Positions 1 through 8,774 of a stretch of 64,000 nucleotides of DNA are shown one piece after another (positions within the stretch are counted from its first letter, which is position 1; each line of letters begins with the position of its first letter). Origin of the DNA: Flavobacterium croceum DSM 17960 (GTDB taxonomy: Bacteria; Bacteroidota; Bacteroidia; Flavobacteriales; Flavobacteriaceae); NCBI RefSeq assembly GCF_002917885.1, contig NZ_PQNY01000002.1, positions 1 to 64,000 on the forward strand. Reading direction: 5' to 3'. The translations under genes were made by a program, and so were the position numbers. The notes beneath the pieces are model-generated. The model saw nothing but the letters and a program-made list of their open reading frames with translations. It had not been told where the DNA came from and ran no database searches.

Positions 1-98
1 AAATTGAAGTACGTTTTTCACGAAAATGTTTATCTTCTTTAGCAGAAATTAATTAGTTCGCTGACCTCGCTTCTGCGTCAAGCCGCAAAACGTTATAT
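1..98 (+). repeat. attC-like site 0, right part only (type A)
   Basis: Right arm of a cassette junction, cut by the window edge. It has the type A core with TTAGCAGAAATTAATT, then the GCGTCAAGCCGC arm, and ends at the box GTTATAT (92-98). It belongs to a cassette lying left of the window. Confidence 0.65.
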
Positions 99-131
99 GC
101 AAGCCATCGACCAGCGTGCTAAAGACCGACC

Positions 132-1102
132 TTAACCAATAAACAGCTGATTTGAGAAAAGTGAATGCGGTGCAGACACTAAATTAATATCGAACTTTAA
201 AGATGGTTCAATTCGAGAACTTGCGTTATGAATACGAAACGAAATTTGCCAACCTTCACTTAATGTGACTAAAATTGTCGTCTTCGAATTATCTTGGTAA
301 ACGACTTCGATAAGACGGTTTGGCAATTTTAAACGCTGAATTTTCGCTTTTGGCTTTATGTTTTCAAACGGTAAATTTAAAGTTCCGTGTAAATTGTAAG
401 CTTGAATTTCGACTTTGTTTTTTCCTTTTATAACTTTGTAGAAATCCTTATTCCCAATTAAGTATTTAATCAAATTTCGGCTACAATCCCAGGATTTTCT
501 TTATCTAAACGTAATAATTCTTTCTTAAAAGCATCCAAAACAGGAACATAGACAGAAGTGTGGTAATCTCCCAAAGTATCCCATTTTTGAGTTGCTTTAC
601 TTGCCGTTCTCAACTTTGCTAAATTATCGAAAACGGGTTTTATTTCTTGGAAATATTTAATAGAACAAGGAAAACCTAACCATTTTTGACCAAAATCAAT
701 ATCATTTGACAAACGAGAATGTTTAACTGCTCTATGATTATTTTTTGCTGAAATTCCTATCTCCCATTTTTGTAATGACCTAATTGCCAAAACATCCCGA
801 ACATCGCCAGTTTGACCAGCTTTGTCAGCTACAATTTCGAGTTGCAAAATATCTTTATCACTAATTCCGTTTGCTAATCGTGGTTCAATATCGAGTAAAA
901 AATTCACTGCAAAACTTGCTACCAATTTATAATGACTTTGCTCCTTTTCGTCAAAACTAACGAAACATTTCAAGGCAGTTTTGTAAGGTTCATTTTCAAC
1001 GACTGAAACAGAAGTAAGAACTTTTAAACGCTCTAAAAATTCATTCAATAAAGCATATTCAAACGCTTTTCCATTTATGGTTTGGGTTGCAATTTTCGCC
1101 AT
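132..1102 (-). pseudogene. HaeIII-like type II restriction endonuclease, frameshifted
   Basis: Two minus-strand frames together make one protein of about 320 residues resembling the HaeIII restriction endonuclease family (GGCC cutter). The N-terminal part (1102 down to 470, 210 residues) starts at ATG 1102 in a TAATG overlap with the methyltransferase stop, and contains WEIGISAKNNHRAVKHSRLS, a likely part of the nuclease core. The C-terminal part (about 473 down to 132) contains IQAYNLHGTLN and SFRIHNASSRIEPSLKFDI. At the break the frame ends GAAATTTGA. One additional T in that T-run would restore reading as AEI-L-IKYL, so a single-base deletion near 472-475 is the simplest explanation. It may be a real mutation, leaving an orphan methylase, or a sequencing error. 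The gene is antiparallel to the cassette orientation. The family assignment is from remembered similarity to HaeIII. Confidence 0.72.
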
Positions 1103-2196
1103 TATACTACTGTTACTCTATTTACAATCTCATTTAATTTTTCAATTACAATATTTCCATTGTATTCGGTGGAAATAGATTTTGGAGTTACTCTATTAAT
1201 GACTTTCAAATTCTCCAAATCGTCATAAATTTTTTCAGCCAAAACTTTACCAATTCTAACAGGAACAGCATTACCAATCATTTTATAACCAGCAACAACA
1301 CTACTATATTCAAACGAAAAAGTGTCAGGAAACGTTTGAATTCTTGCACACTCTCGAACACTCAATCTACGATACAAATGTTCTTGACCTTTCACAAATT
1401 CACGCAAATTTTGCTCAATAAATTTCATTTTTGGAGCTTGTGGGTGTATAGGTGCGTGACGACCACCAGCTTGAATAGTAAATGAAACTTCATCCCAAGA
1501 ACGAACTCTGTTTCTCGACATATACATTGACGAAAATCCGCCAATCATATATTCGTGATTTAAAACTTTACAATCTCTTCCATTAGTATAGTTTCCTTCT
1601 TTTGCAGGTAAGACAGTATCTTTTAAATCTCCAATTGCTTCTTCAAGAGTGATTTTATTTTCTAACGTTGTAGGTCTTGGAAAAGTGAATTTAATTCCCA
1701 AATCTTTACGGTAACCAATAAAGAAAACACGCTTTCTATCTTGCGGAACACCATAATCTGACACATTCAACAATTGAAATGACAAGTCGTAACCTATATC
1801 AGTGAACATCTGTTTTATGTTCGCTAACGCTTCTTTGTGAGCAGGCAACAACATTCCAGACACATTTTCTGCCAAGAAAAATTTAGGTTTTTTATCAGCA
1901 AGTATTCTCATAAACTCATAAAACAGCTGACCTCTTTTATCAGCTATACCACGCTTAGAACCAGCTTCTGACCAACTTTGACAAGGCGGACCACCAATAA
2001 TCCCATCACAATCAGGAACTTCACTTGACGGAATATCGACAATGCTTCGTCTGTCTAAAATTGTATTTTTATGGTTCTTCTCATACGTTGCCCAAATTTC
2101 TTTATCGTATTCATTTGCCCAAACGACATCAAATCCAGCCTTCTCAAAGCCCAAATCAAGACCACCAGCACCTGCAAAAAACGACACAACTTTCAT
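1102..2196 (-). CDS. DNA (cytosine-5) methyltransferase, M.HaeIII-like (GGCC)
   Basis: Predicted to transfer methyl groups from S-adenosylmethionine to cytosine C5, probably in GGCC. All main C5-methyltransferase motifs are present in order: FAGAGGLDLGF near residues 7-17 (SAM binding), GGPPCQSW with the catalytic Cys near residue 72, FLAENVSG, QDRKRVFFIGYR, RLSVRECARIQTFPDTF and GYKMIGNAVPV at the C-terminus. The length (364 aa) and several stretches (ANEYDK, NHEYMIGGFSS, SRNRVRSWDE) resemble M.HaeIII closely. The ATG at 2196 is chosen over the upstream TTG at 2205 because the family begins right at the motif I strand. It is the first gene of a two-gene minus-strand operon with the broken endonuclease. 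The pair fills one cassette in reverse, so it must carry its own promoter near 2200-2270. Confidence 0.93.
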   Translation of the reverse strand: MKVVSFFAGAGGLDLGFEKAGFDVVWANEYDKEIWATYEKNHKNTILDRRSIVDIPSSEVPDCDGIIGGPPCQSWSEAGSKRGIADKRGQLFYEFMRILADKKPKFFLAENVSGMLLPAHKEALANIKQMFTDIGYDLSFQLLNVSDYGVPQDRKRVFFIGYRKDLGIKFTFPRPTTLENKITLEEAIGDLKDTVLPAKEGNYTNGRDCKVLNHEYMIGGFSSMYMSRNRVRSWDEVSFTIQAGGRHAPIHPQAPKMKFIEQNLREFVKGQEHLYRRLSVRECARIQTFPDTFSFEYSSVVAGYKMIGNAVPVRIGKVLAEKIYDDLENLKVINRVTPKSISTEYNGNIVIEKLNEIVNRVTVV

Positions 2197-2278
2197 ACTT
2201 TGCAAATTAAATTATTCAACAACAAAATTACTAAATTTAAACATACCGGCCAAATTATGAACAGGAAAATTGGCCTGC

Positions 2279-2411
2279 CTATAACAGGGGTTTCGCGTAA
2301 TGGCGGGCGAAGTGCTTCGTATGAAACATTTCACTAAATTTGAACTTTGGTGCTTCGTATAAAAAGTTGTGCATAAAATCCGCCACTACGCAAAGCCCCG
2401 AAACGTTGTGC
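2279..2411 (+). repeat. attC-like site 1 (type C)
   Basis: Opens with CTATAAC (2279-2285) and closes with GTTGTGC (2405-2411). Inner arms: GGGTTTCGCGTAATGGCGG pairs with CCGCCACTACGCAAAGCCC apart from a few mismatches. The central loop holds its own repeat GTGCTTCGTAT (near 2312 and 2350). CTATAAC matches the complement of this cassette's start (GTTATAT) at six of seven positions. Confidence 0.7.
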
Positions 2412-2450
2412 GTCATTTTGGACGAACGAAATAGAAAAACATTTACTGAA

Positions 2451-3018
2451 ATGAAAAAAAAAACTAATCATACTTTTAATTTGCGGAATATCTTTATTGG
2501 CTTTTTCTTGTGGAAACTTGAAAAAAAATGAGGAAGAAAAAAAAGCAGACTTAAATAATCAAAATGTAGAAATAAAATCTAAAATAAAATTAGCTTTTTT
2601 AGCTCAAAAAGACGTTGAAGTAATATTTTGGAATTCTAAAGGAAAAATAAGTGATAAACAAGCTGAAAATTTATCAGAATTTGCAAAAGAGGAAAAAGAA
2701 TTAAAAGAAAAAATTAAGCTTGCAATATTTGAATATTATAAATCAGTTTATGATGATTACAAAAGTGGAATTGATTTGGCTAATACAGAAATAACTAAAT
2801 AGGATTTAGAAAAAATATTACCAACTCCAACAACACCAGAAATGCTTTTCAAAAGTTATGAAATTGGCAATATTCATATTCAAGATGACAAAAACTGCAA
2901 ATTAGGAACAATCGGATTAGAATTCGATTGCGATTGGGATATTGAAAATGGATTGGGAGTAAAAATTGAAAATTAGAAAATTAAAGAAGTTGGAGTTGCT
3001 GAAAGCGCTTACTATTAA
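2451..3018 (+). pseudogene. Cassette 2 lipoprotein gene, frameshift plus two in-frame TAG
   Basis: From ATG 2451 the frame runs through ten A residues and soon stops. With nine A residues it would read MKKKLIILLICGISLLAFSC, a clear lipoprotein signal with lipobox Cys, and continue to 2802 as a Lys/Glu-rich protein. In-frame TAG codons lie at 2800-2802 and just after KIEN, yet coding-like sequence continues to TAA at 3018 and includes LGTIGLEFDCDWDIENGLGV. That tail is reminiscent of DUF6985-type domains, which is tentative. Three lesions make a functional product unlikely unless the poly-A tract slips and TAG is read through. The GCACAAC box follows the final stop by 10 bases, which supports the full original length. 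Confidence 0.6.
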
Positions 3019-3028
3019 AAAAACGAAC

Positions 3029-3160
3029 GCACAACAGGCGTTTGGCAAGATTGCGAATTTTGTAGCAAATTCACATTTTTCTTTCGCAAGAAATATTATC
3101 TTAGTGGAAAATTAAGCGGTCACGAAGTTCGCCACTCCTTGAAGCCGCGAAACGTTATAA
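3029..3160 (+). repeat. attC-like site 2 (type E left arm, type B right arm)
   Basis: GCACAAC (3029-3035) to GTTATAA (3154-3160). The left arm GGCGTTTGGCAAGATTGCG is unlike the right arm CGCCACTCCTTGAAGCCGC, which is of type B, so the two halves pair poorly. The site looks mosaic. The core contains TTTCGCAAGAAATATTATC and TTAGTGGAAAATTAAGCGG. Confidence 0.68.
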
Positions 3161-3193
3161 GCCATTTTCTGAAAAACGAAACAAAATAGACGT

Positions 3194-4167
3194 ATGAGAT
3201 CACTCTTTTTATTATTATTTTCCTTAACAATTTTTTCTTGCAAAAATGTTAAATCAACATCAGATGAAGAAGAAAGTCATATGCAATTGCATAAAGAAAT
3301 GGATAAAGTTGATGAAGAATATTCTAAATTTGAAAAGCAATTATTAAACTTATATACAGAATCTGAAAAAAATCCTGATATAATCACATCAAAAGCTGAT
3401 AGCTTATTAAATGTAAATAAAAACGAAAAAGACAAATACAAATCTCAAATAAAGGGAACTATTGAAGACCAATTACATTATTTAAAAGCGAACTATATTA
3501 TAAAGAAAAAGAATATGAAAAGTCTATAAAAGAATTATTCGATGATGATTATGATTTTGTTATGGGTGACAGAGCTTGTGCTTATGCTGCAAACTACTTA
3601 AAGTTAAAGCAACTAGACAAGGCTAGATCGTTTGTCGATAGCATTAGAAAAGGTTATTACATATACGATTATGCGTTAGCAAATTATAATGAAAGTGTTG
3701 GGAATAAAAATGAAGCGTATAAAATTTACAGAGAAATAAAAAACAATAAATCAATCAAACATTACGCCTATTATAAACTTGCAGTATCTCGATTTCAAGA
3801 ACTTGGAAAAACTAATCCAAAACTTCTAAATGAAATATATTTTCCAACTAGAAATCCAAGTTTTGAGATTGCTGATTCTGATAATGAAAACAGAACGAAA
3901 ATATTTAACTTGATGGAAAAATTACCTGAAAATCAGAAATGGGCAGGAACAAGAATTGTAGAATCTCCACAAGAAAATGATAAAAATTATTATTGGGTAA
4001 GAGTTGAAACTGAACAAAAGAAAAAATTTAATTATTACATTTATAAAGAAACCTTTGAAATAAAGTTTTTAGACACAATAAAAAATAAACTAATGACTTT
4101 GGAAGAGTGGAGAAAAAAAATAAAAACGGCTTATAACAGCGGTTTCAAGAAATGGCGAAAAATGTAG
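3194..4167 (+). pseudogene. Cassette 3 TPR-like lipoprotein gene, frameshifted
   Basis: The first frame (3194-3529) starts with a lipoprotein signal, MRSLFLLLFSLTIFSCKN. The second frame reads on from GAACTATATTAT at 3490 as ELYYKEKEYEKSIKELF and continues to 4167. One missing G at GCG-AAC (about 3490, to give GCG-GAA) joins them into a protein of about 320 residues. Repeated YKEKEY/YLKLKQLDKA/NYNESVGNKNEAYKIY units suggest TPR-like helical repeats, so a protein-interaction role is plausible but unproven. The last residues (YNSGFKKWRKM) are translated from the attC-like site, so the original stop may have been lost. A partly functional second half starting at ATG 3562 cannot be excluded. Confidence 0.6.
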
Positions 4168-4261
4168 TAAATTCACATTTTTCTTTCGCAAGTTTTTTTA
4201 TCTTAGTGGAAAATTAGCGGTTACGAAGTTCGCCACTTCTTGAAGCCGCGAAACGTTAGCA
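4131..4261 (+). repeat. attC-like site 3 (type B)
   Basis: TTATAAC (4131-4137) to GTTAGCA (4255-4261). Inner arms GCGGTTTCAAGAAATGGCG and CGCCACTTCTTGAAGCCGC form a near-perfect stem. The cassette start GTTATAAGCC (3154) is an exact complement of GGCTTATAAC at this cassette's end. Confidence 0.78.
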
Positions 4262-4269
4262 GCAACAAT

Positions 4270-5024
4270 ATGACGAAACTTATAAAAAAAACATTTATCT
4301 TATTAATTTTCATATTGTTATCTTGTAATAACAAAAATGAAAGCATAAAAAAATCAACCCAACAGAAAATAAAAATGTTGATGAAAATGTCGAATTTAAA
4401 GCTACATATAAAGGTTCGGGTAAACTTGTACCAATTGACCTAAACGATAAAAATTATATTGACATTAATTTCTATTGTAAAGATACTTTAACCAAAAATG
4501 GGTGGAAAATCGAATATTTGGTAAAAGACGATAAAACAAAATATGAGGATTTATATTTAAGATGGTCTAAAGGAAATAAAACAGGACTTTTTTGTTGTGC
4601 TTCTACTCTACTTATGAGAAGTTATTTCATACCAAAATATAAAGGAGAAAATGAAAACCATATATTTTTAACTCACGGTTGCTCAACACAAGGAGAAGCT
4701 ATTTTAACATTACCAAAAAACACAAAACATAAAGGAATTGATTATTCTTTTGTTGTCGATTATGATATAAAAACTGGCAAAATTGGATATATTCCAGAAA
4801 GAAGTTTTAGTCTTAATGAATTAGAAGTGGAAGTTGTAAATTTAAAAAACGGCATAAAGAAGCCTATACTTTTCCAAAATATTTGCCTTATAGCACCTGA
4901 AGAAAGCTGTATTGACAAAATGATATTTGAGAAGAATCGGGTTGAAATAATCGCTACTTTAATTGACAAAAATGACAAAATGAGAGAAAAAACAATTGTT
5001 GAAAAACATACGTTAGAATTCTAA
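4270..5024 (+). pseudogene. Cassette 4 lipoprotein gene, frameshifted in an A-run
   Basis: ATG 4270 starts a lipoprotein signal (KTFILLIFILLSCNN), then the frame degenerates and stops at 4443. Another frame reads continuously from about 4358 as INPTENKNVDENVEFKATYK to 5024 and includes WKIEYLVKDDKTKYEDLYLR. One extra A in the seven-A run before TCAACCC joins the two frames. The rebuilt protein has about 250 residues, with an adjacent Cys pair (LFCCAST) and several Cys in the second half (HGCST, NICLI, EESC). No family is recognised. The second part alone (from ATG 4518) would lack the export signal. Confidence 0.6.
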
Positions 5025-5037
5025 TAAAAATTGCTGC

Positions 5038-5169
5038 TGCTAACAGTGGTTTCAAGAAATGGCGAAAAATGTGGTAAATTCACGTTTCTCTTTCGCAAGT
5101 TTTTTTATCTTAGTGGAAAATTAAGCGGTCACGAAGTTCGCCACTCCTTGAAGCCGCAAAACGTTGTGT
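5038..5169 (+). repeat. attC-like site 4 (type B)
   Basis: TGCTAAC (5038-5044) to GTTGTGT (5163-5169), with type B arms (AGTGGTTTCAAGAAATGGCG and CGCCACTCCTTGAAGCCGC). TGCTGCTAAC is the exact complement of this cassette's start GTTAGCAGCA at 4255. Confidence 0.78.
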
Positions 5170-5215
5170 GATATTTTCGTGCGACAGAAAACTCAAAAAA
5201 CTAAAGTAGAAAATA

Positions 5216-5776
5216 ATGAAACAAATCATTTTAATTTTAACAATTATTTCAATTGTTTGCTGTAACAAAAATGTAGAAAAAGAAAACTCAGAGATTGATT
5301 TATTAAACGACAAAATTAAAAATCCTAAAACAGAAATTAATAGCCAACTATCAAAAGAAAAGAGAGAAGACAAGATAACAGATAATTCGCCAGTAGAAAC
5401 TGCATTGAAATTTATAAATTTATACATTACCGATTGTAATAAAGTGAAAGAATCAGTTGGTTACATAAATTTTGTAAAATCAAGTCAATTGACATCAAAC
5501 AGCTTTAAAATTGAATTACAGAAAATTGTAGAAGAAGCTGAAAAAGAAGATCCTGAAATGGGACTTGATTTTAACCCAATAGTTAACGGACAAGATTATC
5601 CAGAAGAAGGTTTTGAATTAAAATATTTTAACCCTAAAACGAATTATATAATTATGAAAGGTAAAAAATGGACTGATTTTGAAGTTACTATGAAATTAGT
5701 TTTGGTTAATGAAAAATGGCTTGTTGATGGTTGCGGAATAGTAAATATTCCCGAAAATTATCAAAGTAAAAGATAA
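5216..5776 (+). CDS. Cassette 5 lipoprotein, DUF3828-like (tentative)
   Basis: Intact 186-residue predicted lipoprotein. The N-terminus (MKQIILILTIISIVCCNKN) is a type II signal with two adjacent Cys. After a charged linker, a folded domain of about 120 residues begins near ETALKFINLYI and contains DPEMGLDFNPIVNGQDYPEEG and ends with KLVLVNEKWLVDGCGIVNIP. The ending resembles NTF2/DUF3828-like small domains in which a final strand reads 'W.vdg.g'. That assignment is by pattern memory only. The gene follows the cassette start by about 50 bases and ends eight bases before the ACACAAC box. It is the only short lipoprotein gene among cassettes 2-5 that is unbroken. Function unknown. Confidence 0.8.
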   Translation: MKQIILILTIISIVCCNKNVEKENSEIDLLNDKIKNPKTEINSQLSKEKREDKITDNSPVETALKFINLYITDCNKVKESVGYINFVKSSQLTSNSFKIELQKIVEEAEKEDPEMGLDFNPIVNGQDYPEEGFELKYFNPKTNYIIMKGKKWTDFEVTMKLVLVNEKWLVDGCGIVNIPENYQSKR

Positions 5777-5783
5777 AAACAGG

Positions 5784-5915
5784 ACACAACAGCGGTTTGG
5801 CGCAATAGCTCGTTTTTTCTTAAATTGAAATCTATTTTCACGAAAATGTTTATCTTTAGCAGAAATTAAATCGTTCGCTGGCTTCGCTTCTGCGTCAAGC
5901 CGCGAAACGTTAGCA
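5784..5915 (+). repeat. attC-like site 5 (type A)
   Basis: ACACAAC (5784-5790) to GTTAGCA (5909-5915). Type A arms: GCGGTTTGGCGCAATAGC pairs loosely with GCTTCTGCGTCAAGCCGC. The core has ACGAAAATGTTTATCTTTAG. ACACAAC complements this cassette's start GTTGTGT. Confidence 0.76.
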
Positions 5916-5937
5916 AAAATTCTTATAAGAAATCGTA

Positions 5938-7764
5938 ATGACAAAGAAAATTTTGATTTTAATTATCCTTTTTTGTATCTCAAATTATGGATTTACCCAG
6001 CAAAATAAACAATTAGAAAATGCAAAAGTAGACCCAAGAATTGAACTGCTCTCTATAGTATTTAGATTAGCAGATGCGGACGAGTTTAAAGCAGATTATT
6101 TCAAAAGTTATGTAAGTGATATAAATTCATATTTTGCTGAATACAAAAATCACGAGTTTATAAACTTCATCAAAGAAATCCGAAAAGAACAAGGAATTGG
6201 ATATGATGCTGTGGCTAAAATGGCTATTCATCTATCCTATCCTGAATTAAAACCAATAATTCCTTTCTCTAAAAATATCCCTGAAAAACGTTGGGGAAAA
6301 AACATCAAAAGCACAGAACATTTTATAACACTGCTACAAAAATTTCACAAAGAAAGTAACTTTCAAAAATTTTATAGCGAACATCAGAATTTGTACAAAA
6401 TTGCTGAAGAACGATTTAATAAAAATGTTTTAAATGAAATTGATTTAGATTGGTATCCTCAATTTTATGGTAAAGTTCCGAACGAAAAGTTTACTATTAT
6501 TTTAGGAATGGGATTTACTGGGAATTTTGGAGTGAAAATACAAGTTCCAAATCAAAAGGAAATAGTTTACAGTATTTTAGGAGCTTGGGGTTTTGATGAT
6601 GATGGAAATCCTGTTTACACAACTAAAAATGGTTATACAGAAACCATTGTTCACGAATTTAACCACTCTTTTGTAAATTATCTTCAAGACAATATTGAAA
6701 AGGATTTAGAGCCTTATGGAGATAAAATTTACAAAATCGTAAAAAAAGATTTAAACGAACAAGCATACAGTGATTGGCTCACTGCTTTAAATGAAGGTTT
6801 AGTTAGAGCTGCTGTTATTGAATATTTTGCTTCGTCAAAAAAAGCCGATGCTAAGCTAAAAAATGAACAATTTTTTCACGAAACATACTTGAGAAAATTT
6901 TATTGGGTTCCTGATTTAGTTTCTTCCATAGAAATCTATCAAAAAAATAGAGATAAGTTTCCAACCTTGGAGAGTTACATGCCAAACCTTATAAAGGCTT
7001 ATGAAGCTGTTTCTAAAAACCCAATAAATACATATAAAAAAAATATGGAACTTGTATTTACATTGCCAATCAACAAAAATTTTAATTCACCAAAAATCAT
7101 AGACTTTTCACCAAAGAATAACGCACAAAATATTTCTACAGATATTAAAGAAATTGTTTTGTTCTTCGACAAAGAAATGCTTTACAATTACAATATAAAA
7201 CAACCACCTTTTCCTTATTCAACCATTCCAATTGATTCAATTAAATTATCAGAAAGTAAAAAAGAAATACACATTTCATTAAAGAGAAATCTTAATGAAA
7301 ATACAGAATACGGATTAGCTTTCGGAGCAAATTTTAGAAGTGTAGATTCTCTGAATTTGGACAAATCATATTTATACACATTCTCTACCATACCAAAACC
7401 AAAAATCAATTCAACTATTTCTAAAAACAAAAGGGATTTCAAATTCACTTTTTCAACTACAGAAAATAGGATATTAACGGATTTGGATGGAACACCCAAA
7501 ATATATCTACAAACTTATTTGAAAAACAATAAAATAAAATCTATAAAATTGATTGGAGATTTCAACGATTGGAATAAAGAAAACAACAAATATAGACTCA
7601 CTAATGTTTCTGAAAACAAATATCGAATTTCACTTTCAAAAAAGCTTTTAAAAAACAAATCGAATTTTAGTTTTCTAATAAATGACGAATATTTAATTCT
7701 TCCAAATCATATAGACGAAAATGTAGATTATCAACCAAATTACAAATACTTTAAAACCGAATAA
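5938..7764 (+). CDS. Cassette 6 secreted HExxH protein, DUF4932-like with C-terminal modules
   Basis: Predicted exported protein of 608 residues with signal peptide MTKKILILIILFCISNYGFT. The N-terminal domain (about 30-360) starts DPRIELLSIVFRLA, typical of DUF4932 proteins, and holds the motif HEFNHSF (His239, Glu240, His243). This fits a zinc-metallopeptidase-like active site, with WLTALNEGLVRA downstream as a possible third-ligand region. A middle module (about 380-490), SPKNNAQNISTDIKEIVLFF to YLYTFSTIP, is Ig-like (Big_5 type). A C-terminal module with IKLIGDFNDWNKENNKYRL looks like a CBM48/AMPK glycogen-binding fold. The gene starts only about 28 bases after the cassette boundary and is the largest cassette gene. 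A secreted, surface-active peptidase is inferred; the substrate is unknown. Confidence 0.82.
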   Translation: MTKKILILIILFCISNYGFTQQNKQLENAKVDPRIELLSIVFRLADADEFKADYFKSYVSDINSYFAEYKNHEFINFIKEIRKEQGIGYDAVAKMAIHLSYPELKPIIPFSKNIPEKRWGKNIKSTEHFITLLQKFHKESNFQKFYSEHQNLYKIAEERFNKNVLNEIDLDWYPQFYGKVPNEKFTIILGMGFTGNFGVKIQVPNQKEIVYSILGAWGFDDDGNPVYTTKNGYTETIVHEFNHSFVNYLQDNIEKDLEPYGDKIYKIVKKDLNEQAYSDWLTALNEGLVRAAVIEYFASSKKADAKLKNEQFFHETYLRKFYWVPDLVSSIEIYQKNRDKFPTLESYMPNLIKAYEAVSKNPINTYKKNMELVFTLPINKNFNSPKIIDFSPKNNAQNISTDIKEIVLFFDKEMLYNYNIKQPPFPYSTIPIDSIKLSESKKEIHISLKRNLNENTEYGLAFGANFRSVDSLNLDKSYLYTFSTIPKPKINSTISKNKRDFKFTFSTTENRILTDLDGTPKIYLQTYLKNNKIKSIKLIGDFNDWNKENNKYRLTNVSENKYRISLSKKLLKNKSNFSFLINDEYLILPNHIDENVDYQPNYKYFKTE

Positions 7765-7774
7765 TAAAAACTTC

Positions 7775-7966
7775 TGCTAACAAGGGTTTTTTAAAATGGC
7801 GGGGGCCGTCTAAGTTGAAATTTTCGGCTTCATAATCCGCAAAAGCCAATTTTATTGGCTTTTTTTCATAATTTAGCAAATAGAAATTGGCTTTTGTTAC
7901 GTGTCGTCTAAATCGAAACTTTCGTCTTCGATTTCCCGCCACTTCGCAAAGCCCTGTTCGTTAGCC
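7775..7966 (+). repeat. attC-like site 6 (type D, long, with embedded hairpin)
   Basis: TGCTAAC (7775-7781) to GTTAGCC (7960-7966), 192 bases, the longest site in the array. Arms AAAATGGCGGG and CCCGCCACTT frame a loop holding a direct repeat (GTCTAAGTTGAAATTTTCG near 7808 and GTCTAAATCGAAACTTTCG near 7905). The loop also has a terminator-like hairpin AAAGCCAATTTTATTGGCTT followed by T residues (7838-7866). Confidence 0.66.
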
Positions 7967-8002
7967 AACAGTTTGTTGGAACTCAGGAAAAAACAGAACA
8001 AA

Positions 8003-8767
8003 ATGACAAATAACAATTATTATTTATATTATTTTTTCTTCATAATAACATTTGGTTGTTCTGAAAAAATGGAAACAAAAGTGGAAAAAACAATTGAAAA
8101 TATAATTGAAAAATTTCCTCAATTAGAAACTGAAGAAAAATCATTTGGAAAAAATTACAAACTTATTAAAAGTGTAAAGAATGCAGAATTTGATTTTGAA
8201 ATTCAATTATTTTCTCAACCAGACAGTTTAAAAGACTATCAGCAAATAATTATTTTGATTAATTCAAAAAAAAAATGTTCAGCAATTCCATTCTTTAATA
8301 ACAAATACAAAGATTATTGGGAATTTCCATTTGACAAACCAATTAAAAACGTTGATAAAATAAAATCAACTTTCAAAATTGAGTTAAATAATGCTTTGAA
8401 CATATTTCCTAATCCAAAGAATCCGTTGAAAGATAGAAACATAAAATACGAGGTTGTAAATGAAATGCTACAATCATTATTAATCACCAAAAAATTAGAA
8501 GAAAAAGATAGTTTACTTATTTACAAAACTATACAATCAAATTCAAATATTCCAAATGAAACTTCTGATTCTGCATTTGTTAGACTACGTAAAAATTATG
8601 AAAAAATGAAAAAAGAATGGCACCCAAAAGATTTCATAATTAATTACAATTGCTATTATGACGAAGAGAATGGAAGAATATACCAACTAAATTATAACGA
8701 AAAAATAAAAGGTTTTGATGTGAAAAATTACAGACAAGATTGGGGATTTACACCAATGACATTATAA
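8003..8767 (+). CDS. Cassette 7 hypothetical lipoprotein
   Basis: A 254-residue predicted lipoprotein. The chosen start is ATG 8003, which places a hydrophobic stretch (YYLYYFFFIITFGC) directly before a lipobox-type Cys; an upstream alternative would begin inside the recombination site. The mature part is charged and Lys/Asn rich, with ENIIEKFPQLETEEKSFGKN, WHPKDFIINYNCYYDEENGR and a Trp near the end (YRQDWGFTP). No family is recognised. It ends eight bases before GGCTAAC and is intact. Export to the outer envelope is inferred from the signal; function unknown. Confidence 0.75.
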   Translation: MTNNNYYLYYFFFIITFGCSEKMETKVEKTIENIIEKFPQLETEEKSFGKNYKLIKSVKNAEFDFEIQLFSQPDSLKDYQQIIILINSKKKCSAIPFFNNKYKDYWEFPFDKPIKNVDKIKSTFKIELNNALNIFPNPKNPLKDRNIKYEVVNEMLQSLLITKKLEEKDSLLIYKTIQSNSNIPNETSDSAFVRLRKNYEKMKKEWHPKDFIINYNCYYDEENGRIYQLNYNEKIKGFDVKNYRQDWGFTPMTL

Positions 8768-8774
8768 AACCGTT

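Noticed and set aside
2340..2531. Plus-strand 63-residue frame
   Set aside because: It crosses the attC-like site; the lipoprotein signal in the alternative frame explains the sequence better.
2800..2802. TAG recoding in this organism
   Set aside because: Only one damaged gene suggests it and that gene also has an indel; decay is simpler.
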